Assembly: GCF_963855985.1 (NCBI RefSeq)
Contig: NC_087104.1
Coordinates: 3,844,001 to 3,908,000 of the forward strand
Origin: Ostrinia nubilalis
Taxonomy: Eukaryota > Arthropoda > Insecta > Lepidoptera > Crambidae
Direction: 5' to 3'
DNA: 64,000 nt
Of this stretch, positions 29,701 to 40,958 are shown one piece after another (the stretch's first letter is position 1; each line of letters opens with the position of its first letter). The notes under the pieces are model-generated. The model did no database searches. It was not told where the DNA came from and saw only the letters and a list, made by a program, of their open reading frames with translations. The position numbers and the translations under genes are program-made.

Positions 29701-30730
29701 AGGAGTTGGTGCGTTGCAGCTCATAGCTAAAAAAGTATTTAGAGGCTTACTTCTTTCGATAGTCATATAAAACTACCGTTTTCTATCTAACTCGGGTGCT
29801 GACAAGAGCAAATTTATGTTATGTAAGGAAACGTTCCTGACACTGTAGACTTAGCCTAGGCGCAGACCATTGATTTTTAATCGGCCGGTTGTTGGACCCG
29901 ATTTTAATTAAACTAACTATCGAAAAATAGATGGTCTGCGCCTAGGTTTAACGATTACGAAATCGGAATTTGTCATCACGTTAAGTAGTTTAAAAAAGAT
30001 CGTGAATAAGGTATATAGGTATAATAATGTGATACCAGCTTTACCTCATATTGTACATATCGCGAATGTAATTCAACAATGCCACGAACTTCAACTTGTG
30101 GAGTGAATCCACTTGAAACACTTGGTGCTTGCTGAGATACTCTTCAAAAGTTTGATGCACAACTTTGTCGGTGACGACCACCGGACACCGCATCTTTAAG
30201 CCCTGCAGATCCCTTCTAGAAGAAGTAGCTATATGCAGGGTAGTATCCCAATATCCCACATTGCGTATCGAAATCACGCCACTCGAATAATTTGTATGAA
30301 ACACTTCATACAGCATAAAAATACCATTAGTTTTTAGAGCCACAGTTACATCAGAATCGATCTCAATGGGGCAATTGGACAATGATCTTGCAGTAGATAG
30401 AAGATCTTCAGTGATAATTAACCATATGAATTCATTTCTAAACATGCTGTTGTCAAAATTGTTCAGAGCCTGCTCCCAGTTACTGCATGAAGCATCAAGT
30501 ATGACCCCAGTTTTATGATATGACCTTTGCATCATATTTTGGTCTGTAGAATTCAAACTCCAGTATGAAGCATGAATATTATTGTCATTCAATATTTTGT
30601 GGTGAAAAATACTTTTTTGGCCATCACAATTTATATTGACCACATTTTGGATTTCTTTTAACTTCAGTAAATCAATTACTAGCGATATTTCAGCTATTGA
30701 GATGAAATTCAAAAGGTAGTTTATATCCAT
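26792..30730 (-). CDS. Ionotropic receptor, IR75 clade-like, 6 exons
   Basis: Exons in gene order: 30730-30045, 29726-29559, 29263-29037, 28699-28488, 28160-27889, 27026-26792. They join in phase to 599 aa. Insect IRs are variant ionotropic glutamate receptors that work as ligand-gated cation channels in olfactory neurons; IR75 types mostly sense short acids. Visible parts: an N-terminal ligand-binding lobe with NSWGYMRNGSFDGVVG and SPLFFRADRA, membrane segment M1 (VWYCILAMLIFSGVILCLM), the pore with AWSAICQQG, M2 (VKIVVIVTFVYAV), the second lobe with RTFTEREIC-like sequence, and M3 (FSTALLALVAGNVAAILVLF) before a short tail. I chose ATG 30730 (CACCATGG context). The open frame extends upstream to 30829 but without an ATG. 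No clear signal peptide follows this start, so an upstream exon is possible. The exact subtype is not certain. Confidence 0.88.
27062..27233. mobile_element. MITE with GGCTTATTCCACTATTCCCC ends
   Basis: GGCTTATTCCACTATTCCCC at the left is mirrored at the right (GGGGAATAGTGAAATAAGCC), with CCCCGTTGACGGGGATTG palindromes inside. In the last intron of the receptor gene. Confidence 0.85.
27629..27741. mobile_element. MITE with ACAACCCGGTCGAGTTAAC ends (same family as 9240-9382)
   Basis: ACAACCCGGTCGAGTTAAC and GTTAGCTCGATCGGGTTGT are inverted ends about 110 bases apart. It is in the last receptor intron. Confidence 0.8.
29851..29948. mobile_element. Short MITE with CCTAGGCGCAGACCAT ends
   Basis: TTAGCCTAGGCGCAGACCAT and ATGGTCTGCGCCTAGGTTTA are inverted ends about 98 bases apart, with an AT-rich centre. 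It lies in the first intron of the receptor gene. Confidence 0.85.
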
Positions 30731-30934
30731 GGTGCTTACAAATGAAAATGATATGGTAGAGACTAGAAAGTAATTTATTTCAACACAAATGACAACAAAA
30801 TTGCATGAGTAACAAGCTATTACTGTCAACAGTCCATTTCAAATAGATGCAGGTAAACAGCTATAATCAAATTACAGTTCAGAATGAATAATGTTTTACC
30901 AAGAAAAGTAACAACAGCAATCAGGGATGAAATA

Positions 30935-32227
30935 TTAATAAGTGGAAAATACATCTTGAAAAGGAAACTCAGCTTTATCTGGCACAAGAAGGTCAGCCAA
31001 AAAACAGACTGTTCCTGCAGTGCCTTCATATAGACTCTCAGGATTATCAGGAAGCCTGGCATCCCTTAGAAACTCATCAGTAGACATGAAATCAGCAAAC
31101 TTCTTGGCTCTGTGCAAGTACTTCTCATCACCAGTCAACCTGTAGAGAAGTAAAAACACATATCCATTCCCTGCCACTCCATGGCAAATGCCTGGTCCTT
31201 TACGTAGCAGACCTTTACGCCAGACTATTTCTCCAGCTCTCAAGCAAACATTGTAATATCTCTGGTCTTTTAAAACTAGATAAGCTTTGGCCATGAGGTA
31301 GATGGTTCCTGGGGCTCCATGACACCAATGAACCAGCTTGTGGTCACTCAAACCCACCTCTTCCATACAACATGGCCAGTTCCCTTCATCAGTCTGCAGG
31401 GAAGCTATGAAGTCTACTGTGGTCCTGATGTCTTTAGCTGCTGACTTGTTAAAATCCAAATATCCAGGGACAGATAACAGCATTTGTAGAATGAAACTAA
31501 CTCCATGTGCAGCTCCAATGTATTCTGTGTTGTAATAATGGTACATGAGTGGACAAGGGCTTTTGTGCTTGGTGGAGTACTCCCTGCCACATGCGACCAT
31601 CACGTCACAGATTTTGTACAGCTCGTCATTTGTGAATACCGGCGTTTGTAACTCGCGAGAGATCCACAAAGCACCAGCCAAGTATCCCGCGCGCCCGACG
31701 AAAAATTCGTCACCACCACACTTCAAGAACTTTGGATTGAGAAACTGGCTGTAAAGGGACTTGTACATCTTCAGCATTTCTTGGTACTGCTCATCACCGG
31801 ATTCCTTCAGCACAACTGTGGCCAAGGCATACGTGCCCGCGTCGCCGAGTAGGAAAGACGTTTTATCGCCCGCAGATGTCTCTAACGCGGGCTTCACATA
31901 CTCCATAGCCTTTTCTAGGTATCCTCGCTTGTTCTCTGAGAGCAGTGGATTTTTAGACAAATAGTGAAACATAAAACCGACGCCGGTGACTCCGACGTAG
32001 AGGCCTCCGTCGACATTCTTACGCGTCGGCTGCAATCGTTTGGTTATGTTCTTTACATGCTCCGTGATCTGAGCGTTGACGTCGTCTTTGCTGATCGCAA
32101 GCTCAGCACCCGGCTGATAATCTTCAAATGGGTTTTGGAAAAACCTTACCATTTTGAGACCAAAAGGACTTACACTTGACAGTAACTTTCTAAAAGAACT
32201 CAAAGAAAACACTTTGCGCAGGTTCAT
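30935..32227 (-). CDS. LanC-like protein (LANCL), intronless
   Basis: A single open frame of 430 aa; animal LANCL proteins are about 400-450. These are alpha/alpha-barrel relatives of bacterial lanthionine cyclases. Mammalian members bind glutathione and add it to dehydroamino-acid damage in proteins. The zinc-site motifs are present: HG at 241-242, WCHGAPG at 301-307 and CHGVAGNGY at 348-356. GLYVGVTGVG (75-84) and FFVGRAGYLAG (175-185) are typical barrel repeats. The first Met gives a 25-residue extension (KVFSLSSFRKLLSSV) before Met26 (MVRFFQNPF), which is where shorter family members tend to begin, so either start is possible. The stop is about 200 bp upstream of the receptor ATG on the same strand, and the likely AATAAA falls inside the receptor leader. 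Confidence 0.93.
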   Translation of the reverse strand: MNLRKVFSLSSFRKLLSSVSPFGLKMVRFFQNPFEDYQPGAELAISKDDVNAQITEHVKNITKRLQPTRKNVDGGLYVGVTGVGFMFHYLSKNPLLSENKRGYLEKAMEYVKPALETSAGDKTSFLLGDAGTYALATVVLKESGDEQYQEMLKMYKSLYSQFLNPKFLKCGGDEFFVGRAGYLAGALWISRELQTPVFTNDELYKICDVMVACGREYSTKHKSPCPLMYHYYNTEYIGAAHGVSFILQMLLSVPGYLDFNKSAAKDIRTTVDFIASLQTDEGNWPCCMEEVGLSDHKLVHWCHGAPGTIYLMAKAYLVLKDQRYYNVCLRAGEIVWRKGLLRKGPGICHGVAGNGYVFLLLYRLTGDEKYLHRAKKFADFMSTDEFLRDARLPDNPESLYEGTAGTVCFLADLLVPDKAEFPFQDVFSTY

Positions 32228-33083
32228 TTAGCAATAACCATTTCAATCCGCAATTAATTCTACTTCTATCAATTTTCTAGAAATCAAATGATCAAAATGT
32301 TGATGCTGTTTTGTTTTTGTTTTTTCTTCTTTGACTTTGACACATGTCATGATGACTGATCCAAGAAAATGACTTTTTTACTTTTAAAGAAACATGTTTG
32401 CCAACCACACAACTTTAACTCAGTGCGGTCAAAAATTAAATTTTTTGATTAAATCTAAATAAAACAAAACACTTAAAACTTGAAAATAAATTAACGGGTA
32501 CAAAAAAGAAAAACCCAGTGGTAATATTTAGTTACATATGTGTATGAAAATCCATTCGACTATAAGAGTAATAACAGCAGCAAAAGAAATGCATAATAAA
32601 TTTTATCTTACATAAAAAACTTTAGTCTAAATAGAATATTATTAATATTCTTTCTATTAAAATACCTCATCGTTCTAGATATTACAATTCTCAGCCTACA
32701 TAATCATTGTTTTCTTGGAGTTATTTTAACAAAGAGCCTAAATAAGTCAACGTCAGTAGACGATTGATTTGTAACTTAGCAACCAGTTGACACTGTTAAA
32801 ATGGACCAAAACTGCCTTTTGTACGAATTTATTTTCATAAAATAAAATTCAAGTGGGGCCAATTAGATAAACTTTAGAACTAGTTTAATTGCTTTAAAGC
32901 TAATGCCTATCACATACAACCGTGGTAACGTGAGTATAGATTTTTCGTAACATAAACTAAGGCAATGCTATGCATGTTGTAGGTATTGCTGTAGTGTAGG
33001 TAGGTATTGTGCATATAAAGTTTGATATGTTACATTTTTTGGTTTCTTTAATGTAAAAATACGATACGAATACAACATGCGAT
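32228..33083. promoter_or_regulatory. Divergent promoter region between LANCL-like and LRRC49-like genes
   Basis: This 856-bp AT-rich spacer separates the two opposite starts. No clear TATA box is visible, and no transposon or extra exon was recognised. It presumably holds both promoters and 5' leaders. Confidence 0.4.
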
Positions 33084-36000
33084 ATGAATCGAAAGTTTGA
33101 CGTGATATGTGAGAAATCAATAACACACAGAATGTTTCAGGTCAGGAAAACAGCATTTCGTGCTAGGGGTCGATCGGCGCAATCCCTCGATATTGGTGGG
33201 CCGCGGGTGGACGCAGGCGCGGGTGGGGATGGCCGTTTGTTTTTGCAAATACGGCCAGCATTCGCGGACCCTCGAGCAGCGTTCGCGCAACGCTCTAATT
33301 CAACATTATCAGGGTTTGTGCTCAAAATAAATAAACAAAATGTTTGCGTGTTGGATTTACCTACTTTAATTAATAATTTTTACCACAGAAATGATTTTTT
33401 ACCAAAAGAAGATGGCAAAGACGACGCAATTAATTTACAAGCTGTGGGAGAAGGAAAAGTACAGCTTTCAAGAACTGCACAGGAAAAGGATCGATTACCA
33501 GATAGGATAACTTTGGATAGGTAAGATTTTTAATTCGACTCTATGACTTCTCAATATTCGTTTAAACTTTAAAATAAGTAATTAAAATTTGTGGATTGAC
33601 GTTTAACCAATTATTAAATCATTATTTGTCTGGTTCCAAATGAACAAAGGTATTTATAGAGTAATAATCGATTCTTCGTTTCAGGAGGGGACTATCATCT
33701 ATTCCCCATATAGTTGGAGAGCCTGGTCTAAGATTATTGTCACTACAACATAACTTAATCAATAGCCTTACAGGTCTGTCACCTTTAGATTTAGGGAAAC
33801 TGGTATTCCTAGATGTGTATGACAATCAAATAGATAAAATAACATGTTTAGAAAGACTTTTTAGTTTAAGAGTGCTTCTTATGGGCAAAAACAGGTAATG
33901 TAGTCTCTAAAATTTTATTGTTGGTACGAAAGTACTTGCTTACGAAAAAGTTCTTCATCAGATTTATGTTTATTTCAGAATCAAAAGAATAGAAGGACTT
34001 TCAAACCTGATAAAGTTAGAAGTTCTGGATTTACACGGAAATAGAATAACTAAAGTTAGTGGCTTATCTAATCTAAGTGAACTAAAAGTACTTAATTTAG
34101 CTGGGAATCAAATAAGATGTATTGGACAAACTGACCTTCAAGGGTTAGTGTCATTGAGAGAACTGAACTTGAAAAGAAATCGTTTGAAGAAAATGCTTGG
34201 ATTTCAACACACACCAAAGTTGCAAAAACTTTACTTGGGTAACAATGACTTGCAAAGGTGAGTTTTAATTTCAGGATAATAAGACATTTATTTCGAGGCA
34301 GTTAGAAATAAAATTAATAATACATGTTTTATTACTATTGCAGTGTAGAAGATGTTTCATCTTTAGCTGAAGCTACTTCATTGATCGATATAGCTTTGGA
34401 TGGAAATCCAGTTGCATTGGGAGGAGACATTACACCGTTTCTAGTATCTTATCTTCCAAACCTGTTAACGCTAACAGGCATGCACGTAACAGATCAAGTA
34501 TGGATTTTAACATCAGTGTATCAGCTATTTTATCTGTCTGTATGAGAATTTAAGCACGTTTTTATCTCACAGGTTCGAAGAGCCGCAATGGCTTGGCGAA
34601 GTAATAAAGAAGCTGCTCATGCAGCTTACTGTGCTCTAGGCGGGACGGCACAGCAAGCAGCACGACGTGATCAAATCATACATAATGCACGGACTAACTG
34701 GGAGTTACTCAGGTGCTAACTTGAACCGCATTAACCATTTTTTAAAGATACAAAACCATGTTTTATAACTTATAACGCATTTTATACAATAAAATAGACA
34801 CACCGCGTAGGCTTCCTAAAGTTAATTTCATATAATTTCAGGTCGGAAAACAAATGTTTTTCTACTGCGAGTCAAACTAAAAATGTAGATGCGGAAAAAG
34901 AATTTGAATTAGACTCATCTTCAGCAGTTGTCACTCCAAGTGAAATACAAACTGTTGAGACTTCAAATCTTCCCGATGTTGTTATTTCACTACAACACGT
35001 AGACGCTGAGGATTCAGACTTTAAAAATAGTAACAGTGACACTAACATCAAAATAAACAACGAGAACGTGGCAAAAGTATCGCAAACAAGAAAACTACAG
35101 CGAAGTTCTACAGCAAAACCTTCAGAAAGACGTGTTAACTTTTCAGAAAGAAGCGCCTCTCAAGACACAGATGCTTCACATTCAACTTCTACGAGTAGTG
35201 ATTTGCGTTTACCACCGATTCTTTTACCTATAATATCGTCATTAGAAAACGTAAAACTATCCGATGGCACTGAACCAATATTAAAACGATGGGAAAGTAT
35301 TTCTAGTGTAGATCCAATAGTTGACTCTTCATTTAGTTCATTACCATCGTCATCTAGTGACAGTGAAGAAGAAACAAGAAAAAGGCAAATAAGACGCATG
35401 CCAACAGCTTTGAGACGTCGTGATTTTAGCACTATGCGTTCAAAATCAGTTTGTGATCCTGAAAGCCGAAGGATAAAAAACAAAAACTTTGATAATAGTG
35501 AGAATGCTAGCAATATTTCTAGCAGCACAAACGTGGGTTCAGTCGCTACACCATCCACATCGGGCAGTGAACAAAATAGTAAAATATTAAGAAGAGAAGG
35601 TTCTATTAATAGTAGAAATGGTAGTAGGAATATAAGAAGTGCAACAATATCCAGGAGAAATGAAAGAGCTTCATCAGCCAATCGGGCTTCAACAGCAAGA
35701 GCAAAACCTGGAAAAAGTCTAGCTAGTTTCAAATCATCTGAACCAGTTCCAAAGCCTATTTTGCCTTTGTCTAAAGACAGAGAACAAGGTTTGTTTGCAG
35801 CAAATACTTTTTGCGTATTTGCAATCATAATATAATTCAGTACTTTCTAAAAAGATTTTTTTTTTCTTTTTCAGGAGTTGATTATCTAGTTGAAGTTTGT
35901 GATGGTGTGGTCAGTGCATGGGGAGCCGGTGCAGTTAGGCGTCTTTCTAGAGACTGGGACTGGGAAAGAGCTCGGACAGTTTCTCGTGCTGCTTTTCATT

Positions 36001-36912
36001 ATGTACACTTCAACGCCGTAGCACAATCTTTGCCTGAACTTAAAACAAAGTGAGTACCTACTTATGATTTTTAAACTTCGGCAGTTCGCCCTATAAAATC
36101 ACTAAAAATATACCATGAATTTTTTACAGGTTTCCGAATGTAACTCATATATCCGTGAGAGCAACTGGTCTTCAGTGGCTTGGCCAATTACATGCTTTAG
36201 CAGAGTTACGTGGCTTAACTGGTTTGTCAGTTATGTCTGAAGGCAACCCAATACATACAAAGATTTGGCGAGAATATGCTGTGTACCGACTAGCACATTG
36301 GGGCCTAAAAGAAATTAACGATGAACCGGTAACCTGCACTTCTTTGTATAATTATTTGATAAGTAATATTATTTAAAACTAGTTTTGATTATGAATTACT
36401 TTTATAAGGTAACTGATGAAGATATAAAAGCTGCAAACCAAACATATGGCGGTCTTAGCGATATAGTGCTACGAGCTTTACCAGATGCACCATTGCAACC
36501 ACTTTTATCACGATTGGGGAGAAGCGGAAACAGTTCTGTTAGTGCTAAAGCATGGTTAAGAGCAGCAGATCCGGCTTTGAGAGATGTAATAGCAAAAGAA
36601 GCTCTTCAATACAAGAAAGGGAATGTGTCTCAGGTAATGATTGTTTGCTTTCAATTTTTTATTTTATTTTAAGTAAAAGTAATATTTAATATCCATTGTT
36701 CCTAGCAGGAAGATATGAGTTGGAGAGTACGTGGTCGCGGACAATTATCACATGCTATAGAACTAGCTTGCGGAGCTGCGCAACGGTTGCGAACTCTTGA
36801 ACTTCAATGGCCTACAATGCTTATAGAAATGATAGAAGATATACTACGAGATTTCTCCGATATGGAAAGCCACGTGAAAGAACAAATGCGTATGCTTATG
36901 GATACTTTATAA
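33084..36912 (+). CDS. LRRC49-like leucine-rich repeat protein (tubulin polyglutamylase complex subunit), 10 exons
   Basis: Exons: 33084-33520, 33685-33894, 33979-34257, 34344-34497, 34573-34712, 34842-35788, 35875-36049, 36130-36328, 36409-36633, 36709-36912. They join in phase to 989 aa. SDS22-type leucine-rich repeats fill about residues 150-340 (LRLLSLQHNLINSLTGL, LEVLDLHGNRITKVSGL, LKVLNLAGNQI, LRELNLKRNRL). An LRR-cap-like segment and a conserved helical C-terminal half follow. LRRC49 is part of the TTLL1 polyglutamylase complex, which adds glutamate chains to tubulin in axons and cilia. Exon 6 (947 nt) encodes a long Ser/Arg-rich, low-complexity insert. The last exon has a tandem CAGCAG-type acceptor (tagcag) that could add one Gln. 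Human LRRC49 is shorter (about 690 aa), so the first exon and the Ser-rich part are the least certain. Confidence 0.88.
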
Positions 36913-37545
36913 AATATGTTCTGGTTTAAGGTAATTTATTGGTAAAAATTCAAGTAGTTACATACATAACCAACTGAGTACCTACACGTTTACTTTATTC
37001 AAAAACATTGAAATGTCCAATCCTGCTTGAAATATTATTTTTTTAAGTTTAATCTGATAAAATCACAATAATACTTAATATCTGAATTCATTTTTGTGTA
37101 ATATTATTATCTATTACTGACTGACCCAGTTTCGAGTTGAAGAGTAAGCAAAATGTAATAATAGAATCGAATGACTGACGAAACATGACTTTTTAAAAAC
37201 CTTTATAAATACCGCCAAAGTTTTCATTATAGTGGTAATAATGTTAACCTACAAGCAAACAATAAAAATGACTTCATTACAATCAAAAAGTATCGAATTA
37301 TCCAATGCACACTATATTTATCAGTTTTTATTTATTTATAGGATAAATATTTATTGAATTTGTAGTCTTTGTGGACTGAGATTTTATATTTGCTCAAAAA
37401 TAGGGATAGTTAGCAAAATATTGTATATCAGTAATTTAGTAGCTATGAATAATTTAGTCAATTTTGATAGATGCATACGGCGATATGTAATTTTAAGCCA
37501 CTTTTAGAGTTATAGACACGACTGCCTTGCGTGTGCCTGTGTAGA

Positions 37546-37551
37546 AATAAA
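37546..37551 (+). terminator. Likely polyadenylation signal of the LRRC49-like gene
   Basis: AATAAA about 635 bases after the stop, in a TGTGCCTGTGTAG context. An earlier AATAAA-like sequence at about 37260 is an alternative. Confidence 0.4.
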
Positions 37552-37619
37552 GAGATTTTATGAAACATGCCTTTTATTTTCGTACCCGCAAGGTATGCGT
37601 AGTACTTAGGAGTAGGCTT

Positions 37620-38788
37620 AGATTAATTAATAAAACCTAGATGGATAGTCTTCATACAAACGCTTCGTCAAGAGTGAGGCAAAAATCTAATGTCATTAGT
37701 GTCAATTTTGTTGGGGAGTGTAGACAGAGACAGTGAAGGCGATTTTCCCGAAAGTAGGGAAATTTTTAATACGTTTTTAATTATTTTATAATTAACAAAA
37801 ACAAAACGCATCATGTACTTACTTATTTATTGAATTCAAAGTACCTACCTAATAACAATAAGATAAATCGACTTAAAAGTCTCGATTTCATAAAAAAGGA
37901 AGCGTATTTGTACGGCGAACAATTGGGAAATAAATTTTCTTGTTACTGGTATCATTCCCGTATTTAATTTTTGAAAGCCAAATTGAAGCAAAATACGCGT
38001 CGAATTGTAGTACCTACCACAGAATAATAATAAGTACTACGTACAGAAGTTTTACTTCGCGAAGGTATTTAAAAAAATGTATGCTCAATGTCATTAACAA
38101 TATGGTGTAATTTAGCCTGTCTCAAGAGTCAAGCACCATTTTGTTGACAAACGTCAGTGATCGGCAGTATCGGCACTGCGCCGCACTATAGGGCTGACTT
38201 CGGTAAAATGATGTGACGTGAGGTGCCAAACTACGGAAAATGGCGGAGGAAATACATGATTTAGAATGAATTATCATAAATAATATTAACTACTTATTTA
38301 CCTCTCAGTGTCTTGAGGCAACTTAAAAAAGTACATTCTGTGTTTTTATTATTATTTAGGCAGTTAAATAATGCACAATATTTAGTACACCATTTTCTTT
38401 ATTTTCTTCCATCATACACATGAATACGCGTGCGTGAGTCAATGTTCGCTCGTATGTGAGTGTGTGAGGCCTTGTCGAATAGTATCCTGTAGGTGGGCCA
38501 TCGTGCGTGTTTTGTTTTCGATGTAAACTCGCGGAGATGAACAGGCCTGTACCTACTTACTTATGAAATGTAACACTGGTCACTTTCTTTCGTTTTTCTT
38601 ATGTATTTTAGACACCCTTTCACAGCACAAACCGTTTTAATTAATTAAAATTCGTCGGACGTGTTTACCAATTTTTCACTTTGACAGTTCATGTGACGTT
38701 TACGGGTAAGCCGTGCCGGCTGCCGGCTCCCTAAAAACTGCCTCACCTTTCGTGCACTGACTATCTATCTAGGTTTTATTAATCTAAG
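37620..38788. mobile_element. DNA transposon, about 1.17 kb, with TAATAAAACCTAGATGGATAG ends
   Basis: The left end AATAAAACCTAGATGGATAG is inverted at the right end (CTATCTATCTAGGTTTTATT), with AGATTA/TAATCT outside. No long frame. The segment from about 38145 to 38555 occurs again, in reverse orientation, at 63618-64000, so it is a dispersed element. Confidence 0.8.
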
Positions 38789-40276
38789 GGAGTAGGTAAT
38801 AAATCGTTAACTTAACTACAAAGACTGATATCAAGAACATTCACCGTGGTCGTAAAGTAAGTAGCGCACACCGATTTTAAAAAATTTTTTTTTTTCACCA
38901 TTGCTACTGACGCAGAAACAACAATAAATGACAATTATTATTATAGGTTTAAATTTCATTTTGTCGAAACTGAATTTCATTATCACCCGTAACGTTATTA
39001 ATTTATCAGTAAAATGTTTATGAGATGTATTATTCGGCATGTGACGATGCACAGCATCTGGTGAGAGATGCGTCTACTTCCGGTGTAGTTTTTTACCATT
39101 TTTACCTTAAATGACGTCATTTCCGCAATTATTTAATAGGAATTGATTTGACTTACTTCCGTTTGCCGCCATTTTAGTCACCTGGGGGCGAGCTTGCTCG
39201 GAGTTCTTCATAGCGTCTTTAACTTCCAAACTAGCAACATCGTAAGCAGAAACTCTGCTCAGATTTTTACTGAAATAGTTTATTTCTCAACGTTCTTATA
39301 CTAAGTTTAAAATTAAAAAGTGCAATTGACCGCGCGTGTGTGACCGCGAACGACATGTACGTGATGGTGGTTGGCGCCAAAGGGGACGAGTGTCTTCCGG
39401 ACGACGAGCAGGTAGGTGGACCCAGAGCGTCGGATACCGGAGAAACTCGGACCCCGGCGAGATTCAAAACGGATGAAACGAGGTACGTGGGATTCTGATA
39501 GCTTTAACACTCTTTTCGATCAAATGAGCATTCTCGCGAATCTCTATATTGTATAAATAGATTGAATAACGTACCCACAACCATCTTATACAACTTTAAC
39601 GGCGGCCCCGTCAGCCCCAATCGCAAACATTACCAATCAAAATACGTTGTTAGCATCACCACAATCGAACGATAACTCTTTCTGGTACGAGTTTCTTAAT
39701 AAATACCCATTTAAAAAGGCTCATTGTGCTCATAAAATAAAGCACCTACAAATGCTTTACCACATCAACAAAGCACTTTAAACTACAACTATTAGTAGAC
39801 TGGGTGGCCACCCCCAACACTGAGCCAGCTTACAGCTTGAATTATTAAATTCTAATGTTTTTTGCAAATCATGAAGCTTAATAAGTATGAAAAAATGTGC
39901 TAAGTGCATCGAACATGTATACTTCTATTTTGCAACAACATATAAATTGTAATGTGACATGCAATAAACGTTTTTGAATTTGAATTTGAACATGTCACGA
40001 GCGTATCCTGACTAAAATTCCTAATAAGCATTGTGCGAGGAGCACCCTCCCAGTGCTGGATTTTTGTTCGGCAAAATCACCCTGTGCTCGTACTGGTGAT
40101 ATCTAAAAAATAATCCGACCTTGGTTCTCTAGCCGGTCACTTCAAGCAAAATCAAAACATAATAATATCTTTATTTGCTTAGACTGATTAAATTAGTTCT
40201 TACAAATCGTCAAATACTAATAAAACAAAAAGTCAAGGATTCCAAATCAGTCCCTTCAGGTCCCCTTGACGACCAA

Positions 40277-40958
40277 TAAGTCAAATGACCATCCACTCAG
40301 CAAATTCTATGGAAGCTGCCTTTGAGCGTACCTATCTTGGGCATTGGCAGGCGTCATCATTCTGCGGAGGTCAACCTTTTACCTGACAATGGTTCCAGGG
40401 ATGCGTCGGCCATTCACCTCCAAGCCGGTGCTTGCCCCTGCAACGCCGTGCTTTATTCAGCGTCTTAACACTCTTGACTGTCTAGCGCTGACCAAATAAG
40501 AATAGCAAAGTCAAGTGACTTTCCACTCAGCAAACTCTACGGAGGCTGCCTTTGAGCGTATCTTAGGCAGTGGTAGGCGTCATCAGACTGCGGAGGTCAA
40601 CCTGTTACCTGACAATGGTTCCAGGGATGCGTCTGCCATTCACCTCCAAGCCGGTGCTTGCCCCTGCACCTGCAACGCCGTGCTTTATTCAGCGTCTTAA
40701 CACTCTTGACTGTCTAGCGCTGACCAAATAAGAATAGCAAAGTCAAGTGACTTTCCACTCAGCAAATTCTACGGAGGCTGCCTTTGAGCGTATCTTAGGC
40801 AGTGGCAGGCGTCATCAGACTGCGGAGGTCAACCTGTTACCTGACAATGGTTCCAGGGATGCGTCTGCCATTCACCTCCAAGCCGGTGCTTGTCCCTTCA
40901 ACGCCGTGCTTTATTCAGCGTTTTAACACTCTTGACTGTCTAACGCTGACCAAATAAA
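40277..40958. repeat. Three tandem copies of a 232-bp unit
   Basis: Copies begin at about 40277, 40501 and 40733. Each includes CCACTCAGCAAATTCTA, GACTGCGGAGGTCAACC, CCATTCACCTCCAAGCCGG and CTCTTGACTGTCTAGCGC. They are moderately GC-rich with no open frame through the array. Copies 2 and 3 are almost identical; copy 1 is more diverged. Confidence 0.85.

Noticed and set aside
30731..30829. Upstream extension of the IR75-like frame to 30829
   Set aside because: The extension has no ATG (it would begin with TTG). The ATG at 30730 has a strong context.
35160..35828. 222-codon minus-strand frame opposite the LRRC49 Ser-rich exon
   Set aside because: It is the mirror of a low-complexity coding exon that joins in phase with its neighbours on the plus strand.
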